Assembly (NCBI RefSeq): GCF_030547685.1
Contig: NZ_JAUOQM010000052.1
Location: 1 to 64,000 of the forward strand
From: Gilvimarinus sp. 2_MG-2023
GTDB lineage: Bacteria; Pseudomonadota; Gammaproteobacteria; Pseudomonadales; Cellvibrionaceae
Length of the DNA stretch: 64,000 bases
Direction of reading: 5' to 3'
Shown here: in pieces, positions 62,494 through 64,000 of the stretch
How the letters are laid out: each line of letters starts with the position of its first letter
Numbering within the stretch: position 1 is the first letter of the stretch
Translations under genes and position numbers: made by a program
Notes under the pieces: model-generated
The model's database searches: none
What the model saw: only the letters and a program-made list of their open reading frames with translations
Told to the model about the DNA's origin: nothing

Positions 62494-64000
62494 ATGAATT
62501 TCTCTATTTCGCGTCGAGCTGCGTTAAAGCTATCCATTGCCGGTATGGCTACTCAAATCATTGGTTGCTCTGCTCCGGCCAGTAGAAATTCTGGTAAAGC
62601 CATTCATTCTCTTTCTCACATAGTGAAGGATAGCTGGGCTCAAAGTTATGACCGGGTATGGATTGGCGGTAGTTATTGGGCCAATCCCATGGAAGATTGG
62701 CAAGTGGTCAATGGTGGCGTTGAGTGTCTCAGTGCAGGTGGTAACAGAAGCATTCACTCCTTAACTCACCAATTAGTGAGTCACCAGCCTTTTCGTCTGA
62801 GTGTCCATGTAAAAAGATTGAACATAGATTCGCAAGACGGTGGTGCAGGTTTGCGGATAGGGGTTAAGAGCGAAATTAATGAATATCGTAGTAATTGTTT
62901 TGTGCAAAATGGGCTGGACGCCGGAATTATTAACAACCAGCTGTCGTTAGGTAATAAAAAGGCCGACTTAAATCAAGAAGTTAACGCTCATGAGATTAAG
63001 CTGGTGTTGAAAGGTGAGCCTTTGGGTAATCTTTTCGTTTTAACCTTGGATGCTTATTTACTAGAGAGCGACCAACATATCGGCAAGCTAACATATTTAG
63101 CTCCCGCCAATGAGGTTTTAGGTAATGTCTGCGTAGTTAGTAACTTTAGCATTACATTAATGGAACCGGATGATTTCACAGTTGCCGCCGATACGGCGGC
63201 AGACGCACAAAACGGTACGCGATACAGGTTTTCACAATGGACGCTAGAGGGTAAAGCGTTTAATGACGCTCAAGAGCAAAATTTTGGCCCCATACTCTGG
63301 ACTATGTATACCTTGAGTAATACTCGTTCGGATGAAGGCTATGTTATGAAGCTCAGCGCACTTACCGGTCCGCTGGGGGAGAAAGACAACCAAGAGGTTG
63401 AGTTACAAGTTCAAAAGTCTGGTAAGTGGGTTTCTTTGGGTACCAGCAAGCTGGACCCAGATGCCTGGACGGCCACTTTCCGTATTGCTAACTGGAATGA
63501 AAAAGTCGCGACACCGTATAGGGTTGTATACTATGAGAAACGCCGTGATGGCAGCAATAAGCCAGATGTATATACTGGTACTATTCAGGCACAGCCGGTA
63601 AATCGACAATTGCGTATGGCGGCGTTGACGTGTCAAAACGATTACGCCTTCCCGTATGAACCTGTCGCAAATAATGTTAAGGCATCTCAACCCGAATTGA
63701 TTCTATTCTCAGGCGATCAAATTTACGAAAACCACGGTGGATTTGGTGTTGTCCGATTCCCTGCACAAGCGGCTATACTAAATTATTTGCGTAAATTTTA
63801 TCAGTTTGGTTGGGCCTTTAGAGATTCAATGCGCAATGCTCCCTCTATTTGTCTACCAGATGATCACGATGTCTTGCAGGGTAACCTGTGGGGCGAGGGC
63901 GGCGATAGAATGTCCGATCAGGCGAAGATAGTCGGCCGCACTGATGCGTGGGGCGGTTACATTGAACCCATACGAATGCTTAATGCCGTACACAAAACAA
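62494..64000 (+). CDS. second PhoD-like metallophosphoesterase, Tat lipoprotein, cut by the window edge
   Basis: 502 codons are open to the end of the window with no stop. The N-terminus combines a twin-arginine motif (SRRAALK, residues 6-12) with a lipobox (IIGCSA, Cys25), so it is probably exported by Tat and lipid-anchored. A beta-rich N-terminal region (about 40-380) precedes the PhoD-type domain, with SGDQIYE (406-412) and DDHDVLQGNLWGEGG (456-470). WANPMEDWQ near the N-terminus parallels WANRLQDWQ in the first copy (7040-9382), so the two are paralogues over their full length. It follows the TRAP genes by 130 bases on the same strand. The substrate is unknown. Confidence 0.85.
   Translation, partial: MNFSISRRAALKLSIAGMATQIIGCSAPASRNSGKAIHSLSHIVKDSWAQSYDRVWIGGSYWANPMEDWQVVNGGVECLSAGGNRSIHSLTHQLVSHQPFRLSVHVKRLNIDSQDGGAGLRIGVKSEINEYRSNCFVQNGLDAGIINNQLSLGNKKADLNQEVNAHEIKLVLKGEPLGNLFVLTLDAYLLESDQHIGKLTYLAPANEVLGNVCVVSNFSITLMEPDDFTVAADTAADAQNGTRYRFSQWTLEGKAFNDAQEQNFGPILWTMYTLSNTRSDEGYVMKLSALTGPLGEKDNQEVELQVQKSGKWVSLGTSKLDPDAWTATFRIANWNEKVATPYRVVYYEKRRDGSNKPDVYTGTIQAQPVNRQLRMAALTCQNDYAFPYEPVANNVKASQPELILFSGDQIYENHGGFGVVRFPAQAAILNYLRKFYQFGWAFRDSMRNAPSICLPDDHDVLQGNLWGEGGDRMSDQAKIVGRTDAWGGYIEPIRMLNAVHKT

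Overview
The window looks like DNA from a marine, red-alga-degrading gammaproteobacterium. Several secreted proteins combine CBM6 modules, poly-serine or Asp-Pro-Thr linkers and thrombospondin type 3 repeats with GH86, GH50 and GH16 catalytic domains, an architecture familiar from Saccharophagus, Cellvibrio and related agarolytic bacteria. The genus cannot be fixed from sequence reading alone. A replication-initiator gene, a parA-parB pair, palindromic candidate centromere sites and an array of iteron-like repeats indicate that the region belongs to, or contains, a plasmid or secondary replicon.

Left part (1-37.5 kb) is an agar/porphyran utilisation locus. It opens with the end of a zinc alcohol dehydrogenase (with an apparent frame break) and an esterase-D-type hydrolase. 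An FCD-type GntR regulator follows, then a large multimodular GH86 enzyme, and a GH50 lipoprotein agarase coupled to a Tat-exported PhoD-like hydrolase. A four-gene operon then matches the 3,6-anhydro-L-galactose (AHG) route: aldehyde dehydrogenase, cycloisomerase, zinc dehydrogenase and KduD-like reductase. Next come a sugar transporter, a second GH86 lipoprotein, and a small HTH-like protein with a P450 / 2Fe-2S ferredoxin / ferredoxin reductase set of the kind known to demethylate 6-O-methyl-D-galactose. The formaldehyde that P450 would release could be handled by the dehydrogenase and esterase at the left edge. After IS66 debris come a large protein with carbohydrate-binding modules and a catalytic domain I cannot assign, IS256 debris, a GH16 enzyme, a phosphohexomutase and a secreted VCBS/ASPIC protein.

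Middle part (37.5-54.6 kb) is accessory. A tightly overlapping minus-strand operon encodes a Cas2-like protein, a half-length HsdS, HsdM, full HsdS, a DUF3800 protein, HsdR and a YgjP-type metallopeptidase. It is flanked by broken genes (hsdR, PIN, Fic-like and winged-helix remnants). Then come an orphan ParB-like gene preceded by three palindromes, candidate parS sites, parB-parA, repA, and the candidate origin.

Right part (54.6-64 kb) is more AT-rich and resumes carbohydrate use: a GH2 beta-galactosidase, a cytochrome c-PQQ sugar dehydrogenase fusion, a three-gene TRAP transporter, and a second PhoD-like protein cut by the window edge. A palindrome TTGTNNACAA lies upstream of genes in both carbohydrate parts, suggesting one regulon, possibly run by the FCD regulator. 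No sulfatase, TonB receptor, GH117, KDG kinase, tRNA, rRNA or CRISPR array was found.
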